Shown here one piece after another: positions 35,452 to 44,172 of a DNA stretch of 64,000 nucleotides (the first letter of the stretch is position 1; each line of letters opens with the position of its first letter). The stretch covers positions 2,604,001-2,668,000 of the forward strand of contig NZ_CP026949.1 in the NCBI RefSeq assembly GCF_003065425.1. The letters run 5' to 3'. Origin of the DNA: Mycetocola zhujimingii (lineage in GTDB: Bacteria > Actinomycetota > Actinomycetes > Actinomycetales > Microbacteriaceae). The notes under the pieces are model-generated. The model saw only the letters and a list, made by a program, of their open reading frames with translations. It did not search any database and was not told the DNA's origin. Both the position numbers and the translations under genes were made by a program.

Positions 35452-35516
35452 CAGGAGATCGCACGGTTTTCAGGACGGCATCAGCACTATCGTCCTGACA
35501 ATCGTGCGATTTCCTG
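35452..35516. repeat. 65-nt near-perfect long hairpin
   Basis: A 26-bp stem: CAGGAG, ATCGCACG, GTTT and TCAGGACG pair in order with CGTCCTGA, CAAT, CGTGCGAT and TTCCTG around a 13-nt loop (35478-35490). There is one mismatch and two G-T pairs. It lies in the gap between the YhgE gene and the convergent DUF4440-like gene. No T-run; could be a mobile-element remnant or a bidirectional terminator. Confidence 0.7.
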
Positions 35517-35573
35517 TTAACCGGATTCGAAGGGCCCAGTGCTGCGACTCGAATGCCGTGAGCCGGATGCCGG

Positions 35574-35924
35574 TTACCGGCCCGCGACGACGGTCCCCTG
35601 GTGAAACCGCATCACCGGTGCGCCGGTCGAGGTATCCCACAGTGACGAGTGGCGACTGTCGCGCTCGTCTCCCCGAATGAGATAGGTGACGAGAGTGAGC
35701 CCGTCGGCCAGGTCGGTGAACTGCCAGTCGTCGACGGGCGGGGTCTCGCTCGATTCCTCGTTCACGAGCGCGCCGAGGATCTCTTCGCGGGTCCACCGCC
35801 GACCCGAGCGGCCGATCTCGACGAACTCCGGATGCAGCAGAGCGCGCAGCCGATCGGCGTCGCCGCGCACCGCGGGTGACAGAAGAGCGAGTTCGGCGTC
35901 ACGAATCGCTGAGTAGGTATCCAC
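35574..35924 (-). CDS. DUF4440 / NTF2-like small protein
   Basis: A 116-residue protein with the SnoaL/NTF2-like pattern IRDAELALLSPAVRGDADRL and LLHPEFVEIGRSGRRWTREE, then a beta-rich half with DLADGLTLVTYLI and ending MRFHQGTVVAGR. Proteins of this type are enzymes or binding proteins of unknown substrate. ATG at 35924. Convergent with the YhgE gene. Confidence 0.85.
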   Translation of the reverse strand: MDTYSAIRDAELALLSPAVRGDADRLRALLHPEFVEIGRSGRRWTREEILGALVNEESSETPPVDDWQFTDLADGLTLVTYLIRGDERDSRHSSLWDTSTGAPVMRFHQGTVVAGR

Positions 35925-35972
35925 GGCACCAGTGTGCCAGTGCTGACACGATCAGGCCCGCACAACAGCTCA

Positions 35973-36890
35973 CTACAGCAGCGGCATCCCCGTGGCGACC
36001 TCGGCCTCAGCCCAGATGGCGGAGGCGATGCGCGGGTTCGTCGTCACCTTTGCCGGCCGAGCCACAACCGGCTCGCCCCTGACGAGGAACCGCGGTGCGT
36101 AGAACGAACCGCCAACGGCATCCGGATCGATCGCAGCCCGAACGATCGGCCACGCACCGGCCTCCTTGCTCTGGGTGAACGGCGTCTGCAGCGTATCGAC
36201 AAAGCGATCGAACCTCGACGGCTCGTTCACGCCTGGGACCGTTCGAGTCCGACCCGAGATCGAATAACCGGGGTGAGCGACGAGCGAGCGAGTCGTGCTT
36301 CCTCGCGCCCTCAGCCGCCGGTCGAGTTCGAAGGCGAATGAGGTGAGCATGATCTTCGACGTGGCGTACGCGGCCCAGGCCGAATAGCGCCGCTCGAGCT
36401 GCAGGTCGTCAGTGTCGAGCCGAACGAGCAGGGTCGCGAGGCTGCCGAGCGAGACCACGCGCGAGCCCGCTGTCCGTTCGAGGGCGGGCATGGCCGCCGC
36501 CGTCAGCGCAAACGAACCGAAGAAGTTCGTCCCCGTCACGAGTTCGAGGCCGTCCACGGTCTGCTCGCGGTGCCGCGGGGCATGGATGACCCCCGCGTTG
36601 TTCACGAGCACATCGAGCCGCGGCAACTCCGCGAGCCGGGCGCCGGCATCGCGCACGCTCGACAGGTCGGCGACGTCGAGGGGCACAACCGTGAGGTCCG
36701 CGGCTGGGACGTGTGCGCGGATCGCCCGCACCGCGGCATCCGCTCGCTCGGCGTTTCGGGTGAGAAGAAGAACGGATGCCCCTGCTCCGGCAAGTTGGTA
36801 TGCCGTCCAGAACCCGATCCCCGCGTTCGCACCACTGACGGCGACGACCGTGCGCGTTGAATCCGGCAGGTCGGCGGGGTTCCAGGTCAT
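35973..36890 (-). CDS. Short-chain dehydrogenase/reductase (WWOX/retinol dehydrogenase-like)
   Basis: A 305-residue SDR. The cofactor motif is VSGANAGIGFWTAYQLA near residue 20, the NNAG-type motif is LDVLVNNAGVIHAP near 95, and the active site Tyr and Lys are in WAAYATSKIML near 175. The starting ATG at 36890 overlaps the chorismate mutase stop codon (ATGA), so it is coupled to that gene; whether they share a pathway is not clear. The substrate is unknown. Confidence 0.92.
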   Translation of the reverse strand: MTWNPADLPDSTRTVVAVSGANAGIGFWTAYQLAGAGASVLLLTRNAERADAAVRAIRAHVPAADLTVVPLDVADLSSVRDAGARLAELPRLDVLVNNAGVIHAPRHREQTVDGLELVTGTNFFGSFALTAAAMPALERTAGSRVVSLGSLATLLVRLDTDDLQLERRYSAWAAYATSKIMLTSFAFELDRRLRARGSTTRSLVAHPGYSISGRTRTVPGVNEPSRFDRFVDTLQTPFTQSKEAGAWPIVRAAIDPDAVGGSFYAPRFLVRGEPVVARPAKVTTNPRIASAIWAEAEVATGMPLL

Positions 36891-37198
36891 CGCTCGCCGT
36901 TCGCGATCTGCTCGTGGTGGTGGATGACCTCGGCGACGACGAAGTTGAACCACTTTTCGGCGAACGCAGGGTCGAGGTGCGCGTCTTCGGCGAGCGCACG
37001 GAGCCGGGTGATCTGGCGCTTCTCCCGATCGGGATCCGCGGCGGGGAGGTCGTGCTCGGCCTTGAGCCTGCCGACCTGCTGGGTGGCCTTGAAGCGCTCG
37101 GCGAGCATGTGGATGAGAGCGGCATCGATGTTGTCGATGGTGGATCTCAGGCTGAGGAGCTCTGCGGTTGCTTCGGTTGTTGCTTCAGTGTCACCCAT
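36887..37198 (-). CDS. Chorismate mutase, AroQ class
   Basis: A 103-residue all-helical enzyme that turns chorismate into prephenate for Phe/Tyr synthesis. Visible active-site features: LRSTIDNIDAALIHMLAERF near residue 16, then KATQQVGRLKAEHDLPAADP with the conserved Arg and Lys, and DREKRQITRLRALAE. No signal peptide, so it is cytoplasmic. The start is at 37198, with a -10 box 6 bp upstream. Confidence 0.93.
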   Translation of the reverse strand: MGDTEATTEATAELLSLRSTIDNIDAALIHMLAERFKATQQVGRLKAEHDLPAADPDREKRQITRLRALAEDAHLDPAFAEKWFNFVVAEVIHHHEQIANGER

Positions 37199-37204
37199 GA
37201 ACTC

Positions 37205-37210
37205 AATCTA
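37205..37210 (-). promoter_or_regulatory. Leaderless -10 box of chorismate mutase
   Basis: TAGATT on the minus strand, 6 bp before the ATG at 37198; no ribosome binding site is visible. Confidence 0.55.
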
Positions 37211-37334
37211 TCGTGCAGCCCGGCAGTGCCAGCCTCGTCGGCCCACCCAGCGGCCCGCCCCGCTGTGCCCGCCCGAATTGCCTCCCCGCAGTGCTGCCCC
37301 GCGCCGACCCGAACAGCGCGGAGCAACACCGGTC

Positions 37335-38735
37335 TTAGAGCCGCTCGGGCTGGCTGAGCACCCTCGTGAGCACCGGGCTTGTGGCCTTGAGCGAAAGCCA
37401 GACCAGCAGAACGCCACCGATGAGGCAGCCGGCGATCACAAGGAGAGACGCCGGCGCGATCACGATGGTGATCCCGACGAGCGGCAGAACGAGCACAGCG
37501 CCGATGAGCGCAGATCCGAAGGCGACGAACCGCAGCGGACCCATGACGGTGCGAGAACGGGAACTCTCGATTACCTCGCGCGGCATCCCGAGCCGGTCGA
37601 GGCTGACGTAGAGGTCGCGGCGGTCGAGGACCGTCGCTGCCTGGTTCACGCCGACCGAACAGGCCACCATGAGGAAGCTCATGACGACGGTGATGATGAT
37701 GCCGGTGCGCACGTCGGCGAGCAGCAGCATCGTGGCGTCGTCGTAGTCCCCGGTGAGCGTATTGACGAAGGCGACCCCGGTGCCGGCAACGACAGCGATG
37801 AAGCTCGTCATGGCGACGCCAGACACCTGCCTCCACGCGGCCTTGGGAGATTCCAGGATGCCGCGGGAGGCGATCAGTTGCGCTGCCGTCTTCGCGCGGC
37901 GCAGCGACAGCTTCGCGGCGATGCCCAGCGCCCATGGGCCGATGAGGTTCAGCACTCCGATGCCGATCCCGATGCCGGTACCGAGAACGAGGATGGTGAG
38001 CGCCATGTCCGCGATCCCGGCCATCGAACTCAGGAGGAGATAGGCGACGAGGATCGCAACGACTCCGATCACGAGGCGCATCCAGTGCATCTTCGGAGCG
38101 GACTGGCGGGTGCGAACGCCGAGCGGCGAGATCGTCACCTGGCGGAGTCCGATGGCCGCGCTGATCGCGGCGAGCGCGGCAACGGCGACGACGACGAGTG
38201 CGAGAACTCCTGGGCCGACCCAGAGCTCCCCAGCACCGATGGCAGCGCCACCGAACGGGATGAGACCCACAAACGGCATCGCGACCAGGTAGAGGACGAT
38301 TCCGGCAACGGAACCGAGCACGGCAATCGCCGTTGACTCGAGGACGGTCATCTGCGTCACCACACCCGGCGTCGCGCCGAGCAGTCGGAGCGTGGCAAGG
38401 CGGTCATCCCGTCGTCGAGCAGACAACCGCGCCGCGGCGCCACCGAGGGAGGCAAGCGGCACGAGGAGCAGGACAAGCGCGAGCACACTGAGCATCTGGT
38501 ACACCGCTGCGTCAGCGTTGTCCGCGAGAGTCCAGCGCGAGAACATGAGTCCCCCGCCGAGCACAATCAGCATGAGGGCTGTTGTGACCGCGAAAGCAAT
38601 GCCGGGCAACACGAGCACGGCAGCGCTCTGTGCGCTCGGTCGTGCGAGCAGCCAGGTCAGGCGGGCGATCGGTGCACGTCCCGAAGAACGAGAGGCGGAT
38701 GCCGTTGGCGGCGAGAACGCGGTGGTTGCGGTCAT
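37335..38735 (-). CDS. FtsX-like ABC transporter permease
   Basis: A 466-residue permease with two FtsX-type units: hydrophobic segments near residues 40, 85, 130 and 180 and again from 220 to 450. The sequence RLSARRRDDRLATLRLLGATPG after the second helix is the typical FtsX coupling region. The start overlaps the ATPase stop codon (ATGA). With that ATPase it forms a MacB/LolCDE-like mechanotransmission or lipoprotein/peptide export module. Confidence 0.88.
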   Translation of the reverse strand: MTATTAFSPPTASASRSSGRAPIARLTWLLARPSAQSAAVLVLPGIAFAVTTALMLIVLGGGLMFSRWTLADNADAAVYQMLSVLALVLLLVPLASLGGAAARLSARRRDDRLATLRLLGATPGVVTQMTVLESTAIAVLGSVAGIVLYLVAMPFVGLIPFGGAAIGAGELWVGPGVLALVVVAVAALAAISAAIGLRQVTISPLGVRTRQSAPKMHWMRLVIGVVAILVAYLLLSSMAGIADMALTILVLGTGIGIGIGVLNLIGPWALGIAAKLSLRRAKTAAQLIASRGILESPKAAWRQVSGVAMTSFIAVVAGTGVAFVNTLTGDYDDATMLLLADVRTGIIITVVMSFLMVACSVGVNQAATVLDRRDLYVSLDRLGMPREVIESSRSRTVMGPLRFVAFGSALIGAVLVLPLVGITIVIAPASLLVIAGCLIGGVLLVWLSLKATSPVLTRVLSQPERL

Positions 38736-39565
38736 GCCGACACCCCGGTCGTTCCTGTCGTCGAGCCAGCCGCACCAGCACCGGGGGCACCGGCGACGAC
38801 CCCGCTCTCATCCGGGAGCACCCGACCGTCGCGAACCCTGACGATCCGCGAGCAGCGTGCGGCAACAGTCTGATCGTGCGTGACGACGACGAGTGCGTGG
38901 CCCTGTCCAACCGTTGATCCGAGCAGGGCGCTCATCACGTCATCGCTCGTTGCCGAATCAAGTGCCCCTGTGGGTTCGTCGGCGAACACGACCGTCGCAC
39001 CGGTCACCTGTGCACGGGCGATGGCGACGCGCTGCGCCTGCCCGCCGGAGAGTTCGCCGATCCTGCGGGTCTCCATGCCGGCGAGGCCGAGGGCGGCGAG
39101 CCAGTGCTGCGCTCGCCCCTCTGCTTCACGCCGCGGGTACCCGGCGAGCATGAGCGGGAGGGCCGTGTTCTCGATGGCGGTGAGCTCCGGGATCAGGAGC
39201 CCCTGCTGGAAGACGAAACCGAAAGCCTCGCGACGCAGCTTCGAGCGCTCACGCTCATTCATCGCTGTGACGTCGACGGCTCCACCCGGCGACTGGAATT
39301 CGACGCGGCCCGAGTCCGGGGAGGTGATTCCCGCGAGGGTGTGCAGGAGGGTGGTCTTGCCTGATCCTGACGCGCCCATGATGGCCACGGATTCCCCGGC
39401 CCTGATCTGGATGTCCACTCCGGCGAGCGCGGTGCTCGGACCGTAGGTCTTCACGAGCGCTGAACCGGACAGGATGGCGGGTGCGGAGAACGAGGTGGTC
39501 GGGGGTGTTGCGTACTGGCCGGACGGGTATTGGTTAGTCGGGTGCTGTGGCGTCGAAAAAGTCAT
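38732..39565 (-). CDS. ABC transporter ATPase (LolD/MacB type)
   Basis: From the ATG at 39565 it has 277 residues. A 35-residue Pro/Thr/Tyr-rich N-terminal tail precedes the ATPase domain. Walker A is GASGSGKTT, the signature is LSGGQAQRVAIAR and Walker B is VVFADEPTGALDS, all typical of the LolD/MacB group. It ends with a 40-residue Ala/Gly-rich tail. Coupled to the FtsX-like permease. Confidence 0.94.
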   Translation of the reverse strand: MTFSTPQHPTNQYPSGQYATPPTTSFSAPAILSGSALVKTYGPSTALAGVDIQIRAGESVAIMGASGSGKTTLLHTLAGITSPDSGRVEFQSPGGAVDVTAMNERERSKLRREAFGFVFQQGLLIPELTAIENTALPLMLAGYPRREAEGRAQHWLAALGLAGMETRRIGELSGGQAQRVAIARAQVTGATVVFADEPTGALDSATSDDVMSALLGSTVGQGHALVVVTHDQTVAARCSRIVRVRDGRVLPDESGVVAGAPGAGAAGSTTGTTGVSA

Positions 39566-39645
39566 GGTTCCAGACTCGCCGCCAGCTGGCATCCGCACAT
39601 CGTGCCCGAGGTTGACCCACGGTCATCCTCGAGGGTGACCTTGGG

Positions 39646-40602
39646 TCAGGCGGGCCGGCGGGACAGCCGGATTCGCTTCTGGGTCAGCAGGATGCCGACG
39701 AAGACGATGACCGCGCCGAGGGGTTCGTTGAAGCCGAGCGTCTCGGAGAGCAGGAGAACACCGAGGATCACTCCGACAACAGGGGTGATGTATGTGACGC
39801 TCGAGGTGGCCGTCGGCCCCCACGCCGCGAGAACATTCATGTTCCAGATATAGACGATGCCCGTTCCGAACGCGCCGAGCGCGGCGAGGCTGAGTACGAC
39901 CCAGATGTCGAGATCGACGCTCTGCCACGCGATGACGGGGGTGAGCAGGAGCATGATCACCCCGGCGATGCCGATGTACATGAATGCCGCGGTGATCGAC
40001 GGTACGCGATAGGGAGCAAGGAACTTCTTGAGGTAGCCGAAACTGAAGCCGTAGGAGGCGACGGCGCCGATGCAGGCGAGCTGGCCCTGCCAGTTGCCGA
40101 TCAGGGCACCGGCCTGCCACGGTGCGACGATGATGACCACACCGAGGATGCCAACGGCTACGCCGAGCACCTGACCGGCGCTGAGCTTCTCGACCCGGAA
40201 GAGGAGCGTCGCCATGAGCGCCGTCATGATCGGGGTGACAGCGTTGAGAATCGACGCGAGGCTCGAGGAGATGTATTGCTCGCTCCACGCAAAGAGCGTG
40301 TACGGGATGACGCAGTAGGTGATGGCGATCACCGTGAAGTGCAGCCAGATCTTCGGGTTGCGCGGGAGCCTCGCACGGGTGGCCAGCGCGATGATGCCGA
40401 GGGTGATCGCGCCGAGCAGGATTCTGGTCCACGCGACCTGGCCGAAGGAGACCCCGGTCAGCGCTACCTTCATGAAGAGGAAACTCGCGCCCCAGACCAG
40501 GCCCATGCCGATGAACTGGAGGGTGATTCTGCTGGACGCTTGAGGGCCGGTGGACGGATCCTGCGTTACCGGAACTGAGGCGCTGGGAGAGGTGCGTGAC
40601 AC
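39646..40602 (-). CDS. EamA/DMT-family transporter
   Basis: A ten-helix drug/metabolite transporter of 318 residues. Two EamA halves: LQFIGMGLVWGASFLFMKVA near residue 28 and GQLACIGAVASYGFSFGYLK near 175; the end of each half has the typical PVVGVILGVLLLSETL-like motif. GTG at 40602 is taken as the start because TAGATT lies 6 bp upstream; a GTG at 40608 would add two residues. It probably exports metabolites; the substrate is unknown. Confidence 0.92.
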   Translation of the reverse strand: MSRTSPSASVPVTQDPSTGPQASSRITLQFIGMGLVWGASFLFMKVALTGVSFGQVAWTRILLGAITLGIIALATRARLPRNPKIWLHFTVIAITYCVIPYTLFAWSEQYISSSLASILNAVTPIMTALMATLLFRVEKLSAGQVLGVAVGILGVVIIVAPWQAGALIGNWQGQLACIGAVASYGFSFGYLKKFLAPYRVPSITAAFMYIGIAGVIMLLLTPVIAWQSVDLDIWVVLSLAALGAFGTGIVYIWNMNVLAAWGPTATSSVTYITPVVGVILGVLLLSETLGFNEPLGAVIVFVGILLTQKRIRLSRRPA

Positions 40603-40608
40603 CCACAC

Positions 40609-40614
40609 AATCTA
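40609..40614 (-). promoter_or_regulatory. Leaderless -10 box of the EamA transporter
   Basis: TAGATT on the minus strand, 6 bp upstream of the GTG at 40602; the same hexamer and spacing as for the chorismate mutase gene. Confidence 0.5.
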
Positions 40615-40705
40615 CTCTGGCCGACCCGCGTCGACTGGCGGAAATCCGCCATGGAACTTCGACTTCCTGCCCGGTGTTGGCACTACGTCGCCGGACCGGC
40701 TGCTG

Positions 40706-41353
40706 CTACTCCACCCCAGCCTCCCGCGCCAGGATCGCGGCCTGCATACGGGAGGAGCTGTTGAGTTTTGCGAGGACTCGGGAGACATGGGTCTTTGCTG
40801 TCGCCGCTGAGATTGTCAGCGCCTCGGCAATGTCCGCGTTGGACATGCCCCTGCCGAGGCACCTCAACACGTCCTTTTCCCGTTCGGTAAGTTCGTCGAG
40901 CCAGGCGGGGGCGGTCGCGGCGCGCGCTGGTGGGACCGCAGCAAAGGCTTCGAGCATTCGTCGGGTGACCTCGGGAGCGAGAACGCCTTCGCCGGCGGCG
41001 ACCCGGCGCACCGCGTCGATGAGGGCGGCGGCCCCCACGGTCTTCAGAAGGAACCCGGCGGCGCCCGCGCGCAGAGCGCCAAACACATAGTCATCGAGAT
41101 CAAAGCTCGTGAGAACGAGGACCTCCGCCAGATTTTCGGCCCGCACGGCGCGCGTCGCCTCGATTCCGTCAAGTCCCGGCATCCGGATATCCATGAGGAT
41201 CACGTCGGGAGTCAGCGCCCGCGCGTTACTCACCGCCGTCGACCCGCTGCCGGCTTCGCCGACAACCGTGATGTCATCGGCCGCCTGAAGGAGCAGCCTG
41301 AGACCGGAACGGATGGCGGGGTGATCGTCGGCCAGCAACACCCTGATGCTCAT
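40706..41353 (-). CDS. NarL/FixJ-type response regulator
   Basis: A 215-residue regulator from the ATG at 41353 ([18 protein letters not shown]). Phospho-acceptor Asp lies in [11 protein letters not shown] and the conserved Lys in GFLLKTVG. The LuxR-type HTH is [20 protein letters not shown] and [17 protein letters not shown]. The start overlaps the kinase stop codon. Its targets are not visible nearby. Confidence 0.95.
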   Translation of the reverse strand: MSIRVLLADDHPAIRSGLRLLLQAADDITVVGEAGSGSTAVSNARALTPDVILMDIRMPGLDGIEATRAVRAENLAEVLVLTSFDLDDYVFGALRAGAAGFLLKTVGAAALIDAVRRVAAGEGVLAPEVTRRMLEAFAAVPPARAATAPAWLDELTEREKDVLRCLGRGMSNADIAEALTISAATAKTHVSRVLAKLNSSSRMQAAILAREAGVE

Positions 41354-42639
41354 GCCATCGCTCCCGGAAGCGGAAGCGTTGCCGTCACCGTCCACTCGTC
41401 ACTCCCGTCCGTCCAGCCAGCCTCAAATCGGCCGCCGAGCGCTTCGGCGCGTTCGCGCATTGTGGTCAGCCCCATTCCTCCGCTGTGCGTTGAACTCGCC
41501 GGCGATACATCCACGGCAGCCCCGCTGGCCGTTCGGGCTGTACTGGTTGTGCTGGCTCGCTCGGCCCGGTCTGCCCAGTCGCCCCGGTCGGCCCGGGGAT
41601 TGGTTATCCGCAGCGTGAGGGTCGCCGGCGTCGCGCCGATATCGACGCGCACTGTCGTGCCCTGGGCGTGACGGGCCGCGTTTCCGAGCGCTTCCTGTGC
41701 AATCCGGTACGCCGCCTGGTCGACGGCGGCCGGCAGCGTCGGCACGCCGGTGAGGCCGTTCACCGAGACGCTCGTCCCCCTCGACCCAAAAGACTCGGCG
41801 AGAGCCCCGAGCTCGGCCAACCGCGGTGGAGAGGTCACGGAGTCCGGCCCCGCTCTCAGGAGAAGCACCATCGACCGCATTTCCCGAAGGGACGCGACGC
41901 TGGCCGAACGCACAACCCCGAGTGCTTCCCGTTGAAGAGCATCGTCCCCGCCACCGGTCGACGCGAGCGCCGCTTCCGAGTTGATCGCGATGGCCGAGAG
42001 ATTGCCCGCGAGCGCATCGTGAAGGTCGCGCGCCATTCGCATCCGTTCCTCGCGAATCGCTTCAGACTCGCGAAGTTCCGTCAGCCTCTGCAGGTCGGCC
42101 GCGCGCGCCGAGGCCATTTCGGCGATCTCCTTCTGTTGCCGCACCGAAATTCCCCACCAGAGCGGTGTTCCCAGAATGGCAAAGGCCTGCAGGGCGTTGA
42201 CGACGGCCGCCTGCACCCCGCCTCCAACGATCACTGTGGCCGTCGCTGCACCGGTGACCGCGACCACCACGGCGATGGCAAGCCGGCGAGGCACTTTCGG
42301 AGCGGTGAAGAGTGTGGCCGAGTACATCAGGTCGATGAAGCCGAGAAGCACACCGATGCTCCCGCCCGCCGCAGCATCGGCGACGAAGACCAGGCCGCCG
42401 GCCAAGAGGGCAAGAAGCGGATGCCTCCGCTTGACGAGCATGACCGCGCAGATTGCCGTAAGAGAGACCACGTGCCACCACGGGCTTACAGACGTTCCGG
42501 GAAACGGGGTCCAGGCTCCGGTGACGCCAACCGCAATGAGGAGCAGACCAACGGCGGCGACGAGGCACGCATCACTGACGTCCCTGGCGCGTTCGGTTCC
42601 CCGCACCCTCCCTCGCCAGAATTCGATCAACCAGCTCAC
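41350..42639 (-). CDS. Sensor histidine kinase of the NarL type
   Basis: A 429-residue kinase starting at the GTG at 42639. About five membrane helices in the first 150 residues are followed by a coiled-coil, then the histidine box MARDLHDALAGNLSAIAI, and an ATPase domain with EALGNAARHAQG. The glycine-rich end of the ATPase domain (THSGGMGLTTMRERAEALGG) is preceded by an unusual Ala/Arg/Thr-rich insert (DRADRAERASTTSTARTASG) that replaces the usual DNGxG motif. Coupled to the response regulator by ATGA. Confidence 0.92.
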   Translation of the reverse strand: MSWLIEFWRGRVRGTERARDVSDACLVAAVGLLLIAVGVTGAWTPFPGTSVSPWWHVVSLTAICAVMLVKRRHPLLALLAGGLVFVADAAAGGSIGVLLGFIDLMYSATLFTAPKVPRRLAIAVVVAVTGAATATVIVGGGVQAAVVNALQAFAILGTPLWWGISVRQQKEIAEMASARAADLQRLTELRESEAIREERMRMARDLHDALAGNLSAIAINSEAALASTGGGDDALQREALGVVRSASVASLREMRSMVLLLRAGPDSVTSPPRLAELGALAESFGSRGTSVSVNGLTGVPTLPAAVDQAAYRIAQEALGNAARHAQGTTVRVDIGATPATLTLRITNPRADRGDWADRAERASTTSTARTASGAAVDVSPASSTHSGGMGLTTMRERAEALGGRFEAGWTDGSDEWTVTATLPLPGAMA

Positions 42640-42755
42640 GCCGCCATTTCAGCACAGCCTGCACTGCGACGGATCGGCCAAACGATGTACAACCCCGCGC
42701 AAAGATCGCCCGGAGCGGCGACGAGGGTTCGGTCTTTGCCCAGGAAGCTGGGTTC

Positions 42756-43490
42756 ATGACGACCACCCTCGCCGTTTCTCTCCTCGTACTCGCACTCGTG
42801 GACTCGACAAGTTTCGGAACTCTCCTGATTCCGATCTGGCTGATGCTCGTGCCCGGGCGGCTGAGCGCCACTCGCGTCCTCGTCTTCCTCCTGACCGTCG
42901 CCGGCTTTTACTTTGTGGTCGGTCTGCTGCTGAGCGCCGGGCTCGGTGTTGTCCTGTCGGATGCCGCGTGGCTGCAGAATCCCGTCGTCTCGCGGGTTCA
43001 GGTGGTGGCGGGCATCGGTCTCGTGATCTGGAGCTTCTTTCTCGGGAAGAAGAAGCTCGCCGAGGATGGCACGCCAGTCCAGGGACGGCTGATGCGCTGG
43101 CGGGATCGGGCCATGAATGATGACGGCGGGCGCGGGGCGATCACAAGCCTTATCGCGCTCGCGCTCGGTGCCGCGGTGATCGAGGCCGCGAGCATGCTGC
43201 CCTATCTTGCGGCGATCGGGCTTCTTTCGTCGGCCGGGCTCGGCGGCGCCGAGCGAGCGCTCACCCTGGCCGTCTACTGCCTCGTGATGATCGCACCGGC
43301 GCTCGTCCTGCTCGCCGGTCGGCTCGGTGCGCGGCGCATCATCGAGCCGCTGCTGAGACGAATCGCACGGTGGATGGAAAAGGCAGGAGGCGAGACGACA
43401 GCCTGGATCGTCGGGATCCTTGGTTTCCTCATCGCGAGGGATGCCTTTACCCGCTCCCCCGAGATTCTGGCCTTCCTCGACAACCTCTAG
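42756..43490 (+). CDS. GAP-family (Sap/SfLAP-type) membrane protein
   Basis: A 244-residue protein with six hydrophobic segments, starting MTTTLAVSLLVLALVDSTSF. The pattern of short helices, the GKKKLAEDG cytoplasmic loop and ALGAAVIEAASMLPYLAAIG match the GAP (GPL-addressing) family, which in mycobacteria helps translocate glycolipids. Here the cargo is unknown. It diverges from the kinase gene and may be its target. Confidence 0.87.
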   Translation: MTTTLAVSLLVLALVDSTSFGTLLIPIWLMLVPGRLSATRVLVFLLTVAGFYFVVGLLLSAGLGVVLSDAAWLQNPVVSRVQVVAGIGLVIWSFFLGKKKLAEDGTPVQGRLMRWRDRAMNDDGGRGAITSLIALALGAAVIEAASMLPYLAAIGLLSSAGLGGAERALTLAVYCLVMIAPALVLLAGRLGARRIIEPLLRRIARWMEKAGGETTAWIVGILGFLIARDAFTRSPEILAFLDNL

Positions 43491-43542
43491 AACCGGAGCG
43501 CCCGCTCGGCGCCGTGATGTCGGGTCAGCGCAGCGGTCCCCG

Positions 43543-44172
43543 TCAGCGCAGTACTACCGGGCCGTCGAAGGCGGCAAGCTTCGATTCGAGACCGGCGCGC
43601 ACCTCCGGCCACTCCTCCACGATCACCGAAAACACCGCCGTGGTCCGCCAGCTGCCGTCTGCACGGCGCTTGTCACGACGGATGAGACCCTCGAATGTTG
43701 CACCGATTTTGGCGATCGCGGCGCGGGACCGTTCGTTGCGCTCATCGGCCTGGATGGTGACCCGGCCGAATCCGTTGTCGAACGCGAGTCCAAGCAACAG
43801 CAGCTTGGCTTCGGGGTTCACCGCGGTTCCCCAGACCCGCGGGTCGTAGGCCGTCCAGCCGATTTGGGTGTGTTCGCTCGCCTCGTTGAAGTCGCCGAGG
43901 GTCGACGTGCCAACGATGACGCCGTCAGACTCACCGCCGACGAGCCGGATGGTGAACGACTGGTTGCTTCCGAGAGCAAAGTACGACCCGGCGAAGCTCC
44001 GGAAGGCGGCGAAGTCTTCCGGCAGTCCGTGTGGTCCGCCGCCATACCCGCCGGCGAAGACCTCCGGGTGTGCGATCGCGGAGAACAGGCCGGGATAGTC
44101 GTCTGCGGTCATCGGGTCGAGCCGGATGAACCGCCCGACGAGTGGCGCGGGAGCTGGAATGCGTGCGGTCAC
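43543..44172 (-). CDS. GNAT acetyltransferase, RimJ/RimL type
   Basis: A 209-residue protein: LVGRFIRLDPMTADDYPGLF at the start, GTSTLGDFNEASEHTQIGWT near residue 90, and the acetyl-CoA region NGFGRVTIQADERNERSRAA with IAKIGATFEGLIRRDKRRAD. This is the layout of RimJ/RimL ribosomal-protein and antibiotic acetyltransferases. GTG start at 44172 overlaps the lactonase stop codon. Confidence 0.92.
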   Translation of the reverse strand: MTARIPAPAPLVGRFIRLDPMTADDYPGLFSAIAHPEVFAGGYGGGPHGLPEDFAAFRSFAGSYFALGSNQSFTIRLVGGESDGVIVGTSTLGDFNEASEHTQIGWTAYDPRVWGTAVNPEAKLLLLGLAFDNGFGRVTIQADERNERSRAAIAKIGATFEGLIRRDKRRADGSWRTTAVFSVIVEEWPEVRAGLESKLAAFDGPVVLR

